Shown: positions 1-13,700 of the stretch, piece by piece | How positions within the stretch are numbered: the stretch's first letter is position 1 | Layout: each line of letters begins with the position of its first letter | Assembly: GCA_012845835.1 (NCBI GenBank) | Contig: JABAKD010000018.1 | Coordinates: 8,781,759 to 8,845,758, forward strand | DNA length: 64,000 nucleotides | Source of the DNA: Undaria pinnatifida | Taxonomy: Eukaryota; Sar; Phaeophyceae; Laminariales; Alariaceae | Reading direction: 5' to 3' | Made by a program: the position numbers and the translations under genes | The notes under the pieces: model-generated | What the model saw: the letters and a program-made list of their open reading frames with translations, nothing else | Databases searched by the model: none | What the model was told of the DNA's origin: nothing

Positions 1-481
1 AAGGCAAAATCGCCAAAAACTGCCCTTATACAATGGCAGTTAGTATGTGGTGTTAATAGTAGGGCTGGAGGTTGTCTGGTCAGTGGACTTCACGGCTAGG
101 TATATTTTCGGTGTTGGATTGAATTAAAGGCCAACTAACTGGCATTGCCTTCGCTATTAAAAACCACATGTCGACCCGCAAATGCGCCAGTCAGATTTAA
201 AGACTTGAAAACTCGGCAATTTCCGCACGCAACGTGCAAACCCAAGTGATCGCGACTGCCCCTTCCTCTTCTCTTCCCCCCTCCCACTTTCGTGCAAACC
301 CAACCCAATCCAGGAGCTTAATCACTACCTACCCCCCCCTCTTCCCTCCCCCTCACGCTTTCATGCAAACCCCCCTTCCCCCCCCCCACGCCCGCCCCCC
401 TCCATCCCCTCCCCCTCCCTCCCGTCGCATTCGCGCAAAATTCAATCCAATTCAGGAGCCTAATTGCTACCCAGTTTCCAG
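1..481 (+). other. Intron upstream of MYB exon 1, with a repeated 3' part
   Basis: No coding signal. A segment with gtgcaaaccca...aatccaggagc...tgctacc occurs near 232, 288-345 and 425-475, i.e. degenerate copies of the branch/acceptor region separated by C-rich spacers. Confidence 0.5.
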
Positions 482-662
482 GAAGGTCTGGTAAGCAGTG
501 CCGCGAGAGATGGCTCAATCACCTCGACACGAGGGTCCGAAAGAGTGCATGGACGGGAGGAGAAGATGTCGTGCTGTGCGAGGCCCAAGGGAGGTTGGGC
601 AACAAATGGTCGGAAATTTCCAAGCTCCTCCCCGGACGAGCCGAAAACGCAGTGAAGAACAG
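482..662 (+). CDS. MYB gene exon 1 (visible): R2 end and R3 repeat
   Basis: Acceptor tttccag before 482, donor gtcctg at 663; enters with 2 bases of a split codon, leaves with AG. It encodes [15 protein letters not shown] followed by the R3 helices and GRAENAVKN, which aligns position by position with known MYB repeats. Trp spacing (SAW, NKW) is canonical. Confidence 0.92.
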
Positions 663-1726
663 GTCCTGTTTTTGTAACTAGTGGGGGTTTGGCGGGGAGG
701 GGGAGGGATTCGAGGGGGGCGGGTGAATGGGTGGAGGGAGGTGGGGAAATGGGAATGGGGCGCGCAGGGAAAGGGGGGGGGGGGGCGGTGCTGTGCGAAG
801 CCCAAGGAGGGTTAGGCAAAGTGGTCTGAGATTTCAAAAGTTTTTGCCTAGACTAACGCAGTGAAAAACAGGCCCTCTTTCTTTTCTAGTGGGGATTTGT
901 TTTTTGGGCCTGGGAGGGGATAAGGACTTTTTGCCGCAGTAACTTCGTTTAAATTATTGCCGCTGGTGTTATACGCCAAGCCCTACCTCTGTTTCCTACT
1001 TCAGAGACCTAAATGGACGGGGGGGGTCATACCAAAAGCAAGTTTGTACGAAAAAACGCACGTTTCTTCAATCGTACAGTATGTGCGACGCTCTTTTTTT
1101 TGTGTTTTTTTTTACGTTTTCAGGAGTGTGGTACCTTCTCCTCTTGTACCCTGGCACAGTCCCCACAACCCTGTCCCCGCGCCGTGCACCCCCGCTTCGC
1201 CTCGCACACCCGCGCTGTCGAACGACGTTTTAATATTTCATCTCCGGGAGCCCTGAAAAAAATGAAGTAATTTCCTGGTACTAATGCTTTACTTACCTCC
1301 GTACGTCCTATCGTCTATCATGCCCCTACTTTTACCGGTAATTCATTATTCATTACCCCCCTATACCTGGTATGTAGATTTAACTCCATCGTCACCAAGC
1401 GCCTGGCTCAGGAGGGGGGCTTGGTGAAGGGTGGCGTTTTCAAGAAAGCCAGCAAGGGGAGCAAGGGAAAGCAGCAGCGATCCGCCAAGGAGGAAGGAAG
1501 AGAGGGAGGGTCTGCGAGGGACGTGGCCCCGCTGATCCCGCTGATCAAGCGACAGGTGTGGAGATGTGATTGGTTGGTTTATTGGATGGTTAGTTGCTTG
1601 ATTGGATTGGTCGGTTAATTAATTCGTCTTTTTTGGTTTGGTTGGTTGACTGACTAGTCGGTTGATGGGTTGATTAATTGATTGAATGATTGAATGATTG
1701 ATTGATTGATTGAATGATTGATTGAC

Positions 1727-1759
<33 letters not shown>

Positions 1760-4700
1760 AATTGATTGAGTGATGGGTTGATTGATTGATTGATTGATTG
1801 ATGATTGGTTGATTGTTTTATGGATTGGTTGATGGCTTGATTGGTTGGTTGGCTGGCTGGCTGGCTGGCTGGCTGGTTGGTTGGTTGGTTGGTTGGTTGG
1901 TTGGTTGGTTGGTTGGTTGGTTGGTTGGTTGGTTGGTTGGTTGGTTGGTTGGTCGGTTTGTTAGATTAGTTGGCTGAATAATTGCTTGGTTTGACTGATC
2001 GACTCGCTGATGGACGCATGCGAGACGCTCTAGGCCACTCACGTTTGTTCCTGTTGTTTCCCTACATCAACAGCTGAACTCTTGGATTTTTCTGATCCCC
2101 CTCCCCGCACCTCTTCCCCGTTCTCCATTTTTTTGTGTTAAACAAACCAGGAACGCAAGAAAAGAACGCCGAGCGGCTTCGACGTGATGGACGCATACGA
2201 GACGGACTGGGACTCATCCGAAGACGACGACGGCGGCGACGTACCCGTCTACCCGGACCCGACTGCCTCCCCCTCCTTCACCTCCACCCTCGCCGATTTC
2301 GACGGTATCAACCTTAACGGCGGTCACCTTCAAAACAGTAGTGGCATCGAGCTCAACAACATCGACCTTCTTAACGGTCACCTACAACAAGGCAATGGCA
2401 ACAACAACCTCAACGGCCACCACCACCACAACAACAACCCTAACACCCACCAAAACAGCAGCAGCAACAACTTTATGAGCCACCAAAATAATAACAACAA
2501 GGTGGCTTCTGGAGCACTTGGCAATGGCGTCGACGGCGCCCACAACAGCGCTTCTGCTTCCCTAACTTCCGGGGTTCGCGTCAAGCTATGCCCGGACAGC
2601 ATCACCACCGCGAGTAACAAAAAACCTGGATCCGGGATAACCCGCGGCGCAAGAGATGTAGGCACAGCTGGAGCAGCCGCCGCGGCAGCAGCAGCCGCAG
2701 CGGCGGCAGCGGCGGCAGTGGCAGCAGCGACTGCTACTAGTACTGCAACCGCTGCTGGTGTTACTCCAGCGGCGGCGGTGGCTAGCGCGGGCGCGGTAGA
2801 AGGGGGGGGTGGAGGGGAAGAAGGAGGAGGAGGGAAGGAGGACCGTCTCATGCGTTCGATTTTTGGGCTTCTAGGCGAGAAGATGACGCAGAGGGGGGAT
2901 CTTGCTCCGATGAGGAGGCACCAGCTTTACAACGCACGGGGTACTGGTGGTGATGGTGTTGGCGGTGATGGCGGTGGAGACAGCGGGGGAGGACAGAGCA
3001 AGAGCACGGGCGGCGAGTTGGTCGGTGGTGGCGGTGACGCCGCTTCTTCCTCGACGGTGAGATGGAAGTACCGCTATTGTATAACGGTAGCAGAAACTAT
3101 GGATCGTTAGAGTACAACAAGGGCCCACAGGAAGAAAAAAAACCTAACGCCTGTATTTTTAGCTAGGCTTGAAGCGTTAGTGTGACGCCAATCTTGGGGC
3201 AAGCTTGAGCGCAGGCTAGCATGTATGCTACGGTAGAGCCTCCCTGCTTTAGGTGCTCTGTACTTCCACCCCAAAGCTGATTTTGAGAAAAAATTGAAAA
3301 GTGCACCCCGACGAATATAATCCCACGGCCTAGGTAAATAATCGAACAAATATTGCGAAACCGCATTGGCGTTCTGACGAAATTGGGTTAAACCACCCTT
3401 TGGCCCTTTTTATGAAATATGACCTGGGCCCCGAAGGTGTTCAGGCGCCCCGTTATTCCACAACGAATGTAGCCAAAAAAAGCTATCCCTGTCCCAGGAC
3501 GCATGACCTGTCCTAGAAGCTAGGAATTCGTGCAGCGCTTGCCGTTGAGCACTACCTGGTATTTAATTGTCAGGACTTTTCACTGGTCGGGTCTCTTCTC
3601 GCGGGTCGGATCGGGTCAGGATGACCCGAACCGGACCCGATCCGACCCGACCCGACCCGACCCGACCCGACCCGACCCGACCCGACCCGACCCGACCCGA
3701 CCCGACCCGACCCGACCCGACCCGACCCGACCCGACCCGACCCGACCCGACCCGACCCGACCCGACCCGACCCGACCCGACCCGACCCGACCCGACCCGA
3801 CCCGACCCGACCCGACCCGACCCGACCCGACCCGACCCGACCCGACCCGACCCGATTCGACCCGACCCGTGATAATTCGAACACCTCCCCTTACCCTACC
3901 CGACTCGACCCACGAGTTTTCGAAAACGTCTTATGAACCGACCCGCGGGAAGGGTGATGACCCGTGAAAAAACCCTGGTATTCGTTGACCCAAGTTTCTT
4001 GACGGCGCCCGAAACGTGGGCATGGCGTCTTATTGGGTTATTCTTATTCGCAGGCCTACACTGCTGTAGTCTACAATCTGGCGAAATACCTGCTGGAAAT
4101 GCGACGTGGCCTTCGATTGATGAACATCCTATAAAAATAAGCTCGCAAAGATGATTTTTTCGATGAAATCGTTTTCGACCTCACAAGCTGAGAAATGCAC
4201 ATTTCATCTTTTGTAGATTTGTAATATGTACGTTATGGATTTAGTACCTAGTTCCTCTCCAATGTATTGTTGCGCCGTTGTTGTTGCTCTCACGCTGACT
4301 CATCGCCACTGTCTGGTCCGTGGTCACAAGACAGGCTGTAATATGTATGATCTATGTCCAATATTTCACGATATATTTTGGGGGGTTTTATATTAACTAC
4401 AAGTATTTTTTTGGAGTGGAACAGTACCTCCGGAAAAACAGAACACACCGAAATGGTACATATAGCAGCTCCCGTCCCCACCCAAACAACGCTACCTCTA
4501 TTCTCGGAGACCCGAGGGTCCTCGGGCAACAATACAATCTTCTTAAGGTTTCCTCAATCTCGATTCAGTGGCATTTTGTCGAAGCGCCGCGGAAGTGGGA
4601 TCGATGGACATTCTTTTACGTATGCTGTTCGCTCCATTCAATACTTTTTTTTTCTTTCTCTGATTCTCGTCCCCGTCCTAAAAACTCGATATTTTTGTTC

Positions 4701-7700
4701 AGAAACCCATGGGGGGAAGCAACAAATGGTCTTCCGAAGGTTTTCTCAACCTCGATTCGGTGTTATTTTCTCAAAACGCCACCGGAGGCGGGCGGGAAGA
4801 CGAAACGGAGCGGAAGGTTGACGGAAAAGATGCGGGGATGCAGCAGCGTATGGGCGAAGAGGAGGACGGTAGGCGTGTTTCGAGCGCCATGCACATGACC
4901 AAGAAATGCATCGAAGAGGTACTGTAACGGCTGCTGCGAGCTGCCAATGCCGGCCATGTAAAGAGACATAGGATACAATATGACAAAAAAAAAAAATGTG
5001 AGTGGGGCGTTTGGTTCCAATATTTATGAGAAAGCAATTTGGATAAAGCACATAACAAGTGACGATTAAAAAACAATGTTCACCGCCTCCCCCCTCCCCT
5101 GCGCGCTTGGATCGACCAACGCCTACTAGGAAATGGAAACCTTCCGGCAGTACCAGCATGTTATGCTTTCGGGCGAGGAGATGACTTCCATTCACCAGAA
5201 GGTGATAAGTTGTCCGTGTGTAGGGTTATATAGACTGTCACTCGTATGCTTCGATGCTTCTTTACCGGCAGGAGTACTCCCCCCCTCCCCGTTGCCGCTA
5301 ACCCCCCCCACCCCAGCCTCTAGCGTAACGCTTCCATTTGCATCACACCGTAACTTACTTCGAATATTTCTGCCGCGCATAACCTGAGTACACCCCCCCC
5401 CCTCCTCCCTTCCCCTAACGTGTCATTTGTGCCGTGTATCATTCCACCCCACGCCTAACTCATACCGCGAAAAAGCTGGTCGACAAGGAAAGGCGGGACG
5501 TCTTCTCCCAAATCTACAGCGCTTCCCCGTCGCGCGGCCAACTACTCCATCCCGGCAACTCAGCAGCAACAGCAGCAGCAGCAGCAGCCGGGATGGGAAC
5601 AACGATAACAGCAGGTGCAGCGGCTGCTGCTGCAGCGGCGGCAGCAGCAGCGGGTGGGGCGAGGGGGGAGACTGACGAAGCGGGGGCGGGGGTCGCCATG
5701 GGCACCAGCACAAATGGCAGTGCCAACACTAATGGAAACATCAATGCTGGCGGTAATACCACGGGAGAAGGTTTCGTCATGCCTAAAGTGGGTGCTGCGG
5801 TGCCTACTAGGAAAGCGGCGATGGAGATCGAGGCTGGGGGAGGGGTGGACGTGCGGGAAGGGCAAGCCTCGGTGAGAGGCGGTGGGGGTAGGGGCATCCC
5901 TTGGGGAGAGGGGGGGGAGAGCGTGACTTGGGGGGCAAGGATTTGGCTTGGACACACGTTTGCGAATTATTGAACTCTGGTCGTTCTGTCGTGGTGTTGT
6001 TGTTATTGGTTTTTGTTGCTTGTCGTGGTTGGTATGGCTTTTAACACAGCGTAATTACCCCGTCCGCCTCCCACTCCCCCTCCCCCCTTCTCCAACACCC
6101 CTCCCGTCCAAAATACAACAGGAAATCATCGATCAAATAAACGCCCGTCAACCGCACACAACGCGCTTACCCCCCTCCCCCTCCCTCTCTCCTCCAGGAA
6201 ATCACTGACTCCTGGAGCAGGGTTCAGCTCAAGGGAGGAGACTCCCAACCTCCTTTACGGTCAGGGGTCGGAACGCGGTCCCTCCTTGCCGCAGTTACCG
6301 GCGGCGCCGGGGGGGGTGGCCCTTACTCCTCGCGCGCAGCCGCGGTACGCGCTGGATTCGGTGTCTATCGTGGAGTTACAGGCATCGGTAGTGGCAGTGG
6401 TGGCGGGGGGGGGGGTGAGGGGGCGGTAATTACGACGGCGTGTTCGGGGAACCAGCTGGATGTGCTTAAAACGGATGATCTGATTCCGACGCCCCTGGAG
6501 ATTTCGTCGCCGGGAGGAGCGGGAGATATTTTGTCGCTGTCCTGCCTTGGGTCCTATCTCACGGTGCGTGCGCGACGCATGTTGCGCTAGGGACAGTTTT
6601 AATTTTTGATTAAGAAAAAAAAAAACTGATTTAAAGAAGCTCTTCAACCGAACAACTGTCAAAATATCGTCGAAATGCCTTTTCTGCTTCACAATCTTTT
6701 TTGTTCGTTTTTTTGTTTACTTCGCGGTTTTGTTGGTTAGGCACCCATTAGATAGAGGTAGCCCTTCCATTATATCAGCGGCTAAAATATTTTCTGGATG
6801 ACGGAGCTCCCTAACCCAAAGTGTTCGGAATGTACGTCATTCTTGTTCCGCAACATGTTTTTCTTTGGTATACGCACCTAGGCCAAGGCGTTATTCATCA
6901 CAAACTGCCCTCTCAGTTTTTCCCAAAATCAGTGTTTTCTTTCTTGTTTGTGAGATTATGTAGAGCTCGTCGTGGGAATAGCCCAGGAAAACAACTGCTG
7001 AATCTCTACGGCGCTATTCGTCCTATTAATACTGTTAATACTGGTACTACTATTGGTATCATGTATCGCTATACTATTAATAGGCCATAACTAATGTCTG
7101 ACACACCCTCCGACCCCCCCCCCACCTTTTAGGGTGTTAAACTCGTACAAGTATAAATTACGCTTCCCGCTCTTCCTAGACGTACTTGATAAAATCACAA
7201 TCGACTCACAAACGTCGTTGCTTTGGTTGGTATTACCTGGATCCGAAACCTATTGAAGCGTGCCCTCTGGCACCTCCCCCCGGTAGCTCGCGCTTTTAGG
7301 CTGCCAAACTCCCGGAGCTTAATGGTGTGGCAGACGGAGTTGTTCAAGTTTGCGTTCTACCGATACCCCCCCCATGAATATCGAGTACACCCCCCCATTT
7401 TGGGATGTCAAACTCCGTTGAAAAGGGTCAAAACGTGGTGTCTTCGACATCCTCCGACTTCTTTCGGCCTTTTTAGGATGTCGCTCTCCCGTTGGAGCTT
7501 GGCGGTGCGGCAAACGGGATTGTCCAGGTCCACCCCCCCCCCCCCCTCCCTCGCCTTTTGAAGATGCCAAACTCCCTTCAAATCGAAGAAAGTGTAATGT
7601 CGGACACTTCCGCCCCCTCCCCCCCCCCGCACGCACACGCTTATAGGATGTCAAACTCCCGGAGCTCGATGGTGTTGCAGATGGAGTTGTCCAGGTGATG

Positions 7701-10700
7701 TTCTCGGGTTCAGATAGAAAGCGCAGCGGCAGCGGCATGAGCATCGAGGGAGGCGTTCGGACCGGAGGCAGGAGAAGCGGGAAGGAGGCTGGATCAGGAA
7801 GCGCGGGCCGCCCTTTGTCAGGTAGATATTCTTAGTGTTGTAGGGTCGCTTAGTCGGATTCGACAGCGGGATCGGGATTAGTTTTTACGGAATAATTGGG
7901 CTAGTATTTTAGCTCTATTGAGTATTTATGCGGGGCATGAATAAGTATTTTCTCGGAGCAAGAATCGCCGGCCGTCCTTTTTCAGGTAGGTACCCTCAGC
8001 CTTGTAGAATCACCTGGTCGAACTCGAAAGCGGGATCATGTTTAGTTTTCATGGCGCGATTGGGCTAGTACTTTGGCGTTTTTTAATATTGCGTTTTTTA
8101 ATATTGCGTTTTTTAATATTTAGTTGGGGCATAAATAAATATACATTTGGGGCGGGGGTAGCGGAAGCCGGAAGGAGGCTGGGTCAGGAAGCGGGCCCTT
8201 TTTGACCAGGTACCTAGGTACCCTTAGTCTTGTAGGGTCGCTTAATCGAACTCGAAAGCGGGATCATGCTTAGTTTTATGGCATAAATGGGCTAGTATTT
8301 TGGCATAATTAAGCAGCTATTCCGGGCATGAATAAGTATGTATTCGGGGCGGGGGTAGGGGAAGCGGGAACGGGGCTGAAGCAGGAAGCGCGGGCCGTCC
8401 CTTCTCAGGTGTCTTATCCATTCTTCTCTCCCCCCCCCCCTATTGTTATTGTTGGTGCTGGGTAAGGAGCATAAAAAACATGCCTGCTAAATTGTAATAA
8501 GCCGGTCGCCCCATATGAGGTTATCCTCGAGCCTGGTATAGGTCAGTTTCGTGAGTTCGAGTCCCACCGAGTGCATACTCGTATGAATTCGTAGGGACTT
8601 TTTCTTGTGCACAAAATGACTTGCGGATTGCGCGAGAGCGTGAGTTAGCACCACTCGATGAAAACTCGACGAGCAGTGGGATTGCTGAACCCTATGCGCG
8701 ATAAAAATTGAAGGCAAGAACCGAGGGGAGGAGGGACGACACCTGTAATCACCACTTGTCCAGAAGCTGGAAAGTAGAAGTGTGAATATATACATACAGG
8801 GTTGGGCACTGGCAGTCTCAATCAGTAAGTACAATACTTCCTTCAACACCATTAAGTATGCTGGATTGAAGCAGTATACTGGATACTGGTCCTTCCAAAA
8901 CGGTTTTTGTGGGTTTTAACAAGATATTATGGCTTGCTCGGTGGATATACGTAAGATTAAACCTGCTTGGCAGCAACACCTGGCAGGCCCAATCAGTAGA
9001 TAGCTACTGCTTCTAGATTTCTACTGCCAGTACGCGTACTGCGCCAGTGCCCAACTCTACTGTAATGTCTTATCTTCCTACAAAAGATGCTCGTTGTGCT
9101 CGAAAAAGAACCCTTCGACGTATCCGTTTTGACTATTTTTTTGCACGTCGCACAGATCAGATCCATATTCATGACATTTGCCTTTCAAGGCAGATAGAGC
9201 CCTGTTTTGTATGATCTGCTTGGCCTATGGATCATGTTGCCGTATGATCCGTATGATCTGAACGATCTAGCACGTGTTTCCTGGGTTGGATCTGTACTAC
9301 ACAGATCCTGCGCAACGTATCATAACGACAGGTACCGGATCTAGATGGTCTAGATCTAGATCGTGATCTGTCCGGCGTGTGGATTTTTTCCTTTGTCCCT
9401 ACCGCAAAAAAACAAAAACCAAACAGCATCGCTGGCGGGAGATTGGGGAAGGCGCGTGACACCGGCAGGCACCGCCGCCGGCTTTTGCAGCTACGGCCGG
9501 CCTCTTGCCGCCAAAGACGCCGCTATTGGATTATGTTTCATGTCCGTGGGCCTTACTTGTGTTTTTTGCCCCTCTCTTCTTCCGCTATATTTGTTTTATC
9601 AGTTTCTTTGGCGGGAGATTGGGGTGGACGCGGGACACCAGCCAGCGCCGCCTCCGGCTCTTGCAGCTACGACAGATCCCTCGCTGCTCGCTGCGGCATT
9701 ACCGACCGCATGAGCCGCGGCGGCAGCGGTATCGGTGGTGGTGGCGGTAGTGTTGGTGGCGGCGGGACGCGGCGTGGTGGCGGTGATGGGCCGGATTTAG
9801 ACCTTAACGCCGTGCTTCATCAGAATCTGGCGGCTCTTAGCATTGATGACGATCCTTCCCCCGGCTGGAGCCAGCTCAAGACGGACGTAGCCGGGTACGT
9901 TTTTGTGGCACATTACTGGGCACGATGGCTAGGTTTTATGTCCATTATGCCAGTTAAATGGTACAAAGGAACATGCTTTTCTGAAATTAATGAGTATAGA
10001 AACATGGCTCAAAGTAAAAACTGTTGTGGCCGACCTACCCTCCCCATCCCAGGGGGTAAAATACTATGCAGTGCCGGTGGTTCTTGCTCTCAGACCAAGC
10101 AGATGAGCTCGTGTTAAGAATTTCGATGCGTAGATGGACGAATTATACATATGATGTGAAACCATGTCGTTGCTGCCTGATGAGTTAATGGAGATGTCAT
10201 GTCAAAGCTGTCTATCTCATAGTAGATTGGGATAAAATATGGTGATACTCCGAACCCATATTACACTCGGGTGCCGGCGCTCACCTGACCTATACATGCG
10301 CGCTCGCACGTCCACCCCTCCCATTTTTCGTCCCTATCTTTTTTGAGACCGTCCGCTTGGCCGGCTTTTTCCGTTCGCGACAGCGTGCCGGGACCCGACA
10401 TCAACGTCATGCATGCCCCCCCCCCCACCCGCCCAAGGGACGTCAACACTAGTGGTGTTTTACCACATCGTGCGCTATGTACCTAAGCTGTGGAAACGTT
10501 AATCGTTTTTTTTATAAAGACCAAGGCTAGGCTACGGTAGCGGAGTCAATTTTGGGACCTTTTGAAAATATTTAGACATTTTTACAGTCTCGGGTTCACT
10601 CCCGGGCTCACCCCCGGGTTCACTCGCGCGAGTGATTCCCCTGTTCCTTCGCGGTCATAAGCTTTCGTGCTGTTTGAATCCGCAATGGAATGGTAAGCTG

Positions 10701-13700
10701 CACTGGGCCAAAACAACCACCTAAAGTATGTTCTTCCGTGAGGTACACAGTCAAGTGTGCGAGTGGCTCAAACCCAGCAGTGAACAAGGACGGTAAATCA
10801 TAACATCATCATAACACCATCATAACATCATCGTCACATCATCATAACAGCATTGAAACATCTTCATAACATCATCATAACATCATCATAACATCCTCAT
10901 AACATCCTCGTAACATCCTCATAGCACCGTCGTAACATCCCTACCTGCCGTAGCCTTGGTCTACATCGAAGAGCCAATATTATGCGTCGTATGCCTAAGC
11001 CGTGGGGCTGTTCGTAGGGGGGTACTTTTCGTTTTTCGTTAGAGTGAAGAGCCTCAGGGAAATGAGATGCTGTCTCTATTTCGTCACTATGCATCCTCAC
11101 TCCCCGCGCGTTCGTCCCATCCCTTTTTTTGACCCTCTCTTTTTCGGGGTCGTTTGTCCGCGCTGTTCCGTTAGTGACAGCGTGCCGAGATCCGTCTTCG
11201 ATTCCATGCCCCCCCCAAAATGGGTACACCCCCCCCCCCCCCCGCCGCCGCCAGTGGGTACAATGCACGCCCCCCCCCACGCCGAGTGAATATTATTTTA
11301 CAATGCCGGTGATTTGTGCTTTCAGAGAGACTGTAGGTGGGTGTCGTGATCTATACTTCCGCGCCCGCGCGTCCGTCACTCCTTTTTTTTTGCGACCGAC
11401 CGTTTGACCGCGCCTTGTCCCGTTTGGTGACAGCGTACCGGGACCCGCCTTCGACCCCGATGTCCTTCCCATGAGCCTTATGTCCACGTCGGCTGAAGTA
11501 TTGGGAGGGGCTCAGGGCTTCCCGGTCCCACCGTCAATCAAGTGAGTTGAGCTGGAAGCGCCGTGCCACGGCCCAATCCGTGACGAGAATGATGATGATG
11601 ATGAGGGTGATGATGACGATGATGAGGGTGATGATGACGATGACGATGCTGATTATGCTGATGATGCTTGTGGTGATGGTGACGATGATGGTGATGGTGA
11701 TGGTGATCGTGACGATGATAATGCTGTTGATAATGAAAATGATACGGATGATAAGGATGGTGTTTTCATGTTAGCTAACTTGCCTGAAATCTGGCCGGTG
11801 GTCCCGTGTTTTTGGTCACCGTACGCGAAAAAACAAACCCCCCTGGGCTTTCCATTTCAGCGGCAACACCAGCGTACCAAACGGGGGAGATACCATCGCT
11901 GGCCACGCTGCGCCGCCTCTCACGGCATCTTGCACCTGCTCTGCTCTTTTCCGTGTCACCGTCCAGCGTTCACCCGACCTCTCTCCTTTCTTCCCAAAGC
12001 CTCACTCCTCCTCCCCGCACAGGCTGAGCCCATACGTCACCGGATCCCCGCTCCCACTAGAGGAATGCACTTAACCGAAGCAAAATCGCACAACAGACGG
12101 AAAAATAAATGTGAAACAAAAAAAATCAGCGTACGTACGTATCATTACATGTATAAATACATTGTAATAGGCGTGTAGCAGAAATATTGAAGCTATTTAG
12201 TGTCACCGCCCAACCCTCACGGACCTCCCGCTTTTGCTTCCCAACTCCTGTATCACCGTTCAACCCTCACCTTATCCCGCGGTTTCCTTCTAAACTTCCG
12301 CATGTTGCCTTTGCTCCTCCATTCCGCACTGTCTGCGCCACCACGCCTCCCGATCCCCTTCCCATCCCTCGGCATGCCTTCCCTCTTGCCACACGTATCT
12401 ATCCCCGCTTACGTATCACCGCCCAACCCGTACTCAACCTCCAGCCTTTGTTCCCAAGTTCAGCAGTGACTTTCGTCCACTAACTTCCGCGCCACCATTT
12501 TTCTTCCTCACCTCCGCATAGGATGCACGTCTACGCCCCTCAACCCCCTGTCCCCCCCATGGCATGCCCTTCTTCTTACAACCTGCCGCCGTGTATGTAT
12601 TACAGCCCAATCCTCACCCAGCCTTTTTTTTTTGCCAAATTCCGCGTCGCCTTCGTCCGCCATCTTCTGCACCGCCTTGCCTCCTACGCTCCGTACAGGC
12701 TCCGCCACGACGCCTGCAGATCCCCTTTCCCCCCCTCGGCATACCCTTCTTGTTACACCAGCAACCTGCCGCCAACACCGGGGTTCGCCGCTAGCCCCCG
12801 AGTACCTCACTCCCAACAGCTGCAGCAAGTGTACCCTCTCTTCTCCGCCTCTGCTGCGGCTGCTGTTGCTGCCGCTACTACCGCTGTGAGCGCCATTACA
12901 AACAGCGGCGGCGGTGGTAGCGGTGCCCCTGCCTCCCATGCTTCCGGCGTTGGGTCAGCTTCTGGTTTTGGCGCCCTTCCGAAGGGAAACTCTCGCGTGG
13001 GAGGGGGGGGCGGTGGGGCGATGTTTAATTCCTCGAGGGGCGGTGGTGGTGGTGGTAGCGGCCAGTGGGCTGGTCGCAGTGACCACCGGGCTAGTAGCCC
13101 GCCGCCGCCTCCGTTTCCGCTTGCTCCGCACGGACCTGTTCTTGCGGTTGGGACGGCTACCACCGCCGCCGCCACCGCCGGTGACAACACTAACACCAGC
13201 GGCAGCACCAACAGTAGCAACACAGACAACAGCGGTCGCATGAACAGCAACAACAACAGCGGCAGCGGCATCAACAGCAACCGCAACAGAAGCGCCGTCG
13301 AGCCCACAGCGGTAGCACAGCAGACCGGTCAGCCGCTCAACGACCCGTCAATCAGCGGCCAGCCAATCAACAACCAGCCAATCAACGGCCAGCCAACCGG
13401 CGGACAACCATTCAGCAATGACCAGTCTTTCAGCGGCAACGGCCAGCCGCACTTCAGCAACTGCCAGTCTTTCGAAAATCGCCCCCCCCCGGTGAGCGGG
13501 CCACCTTCTTACCCGCCTCCGTCGCACGCCGCCGCTCGCGGTCACGCGTCTCCGGCGAGCGGACCCGATGTCGGCGGTGGTGGTGTCGGTGTCGGTGTCG
13601 GTGTCATCGCGGGTAGCGCTATTGGGACGGTAATGAAAGACGCGCCCATGGATAGGTCGTCGCCGCCAGTCGATGGGGTTATTGCGGGTCACGGAGGAGC

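Noticed and set aside
3530-3967. PTRPD-repeat and VGSGR-repeat frames
   Set aside because: Any frame through a (CCCGA)n array stays open; it lies in MYB intron 3.
4320-4898. 192-codon frame over MYB exon 4
   Set aside because: It is out of frame with the exon chain and has an unlikely composition; the 4703-4918 frame fits both neighbours.
6198-6563. A frameshift at the G homopolymer in MYB exon 7, suggested by a plausible second frame over its first half
   Set aside because: Phase from exon 6 and into exon 8 supports one frame through the whole exon, so no shift is needed; a homopolymer error is still possible.
12807-13307. Leu/Pro-rich minus-strand frame
   Set aside because: Antisense shadow of the low-complexity MYB exon 11.
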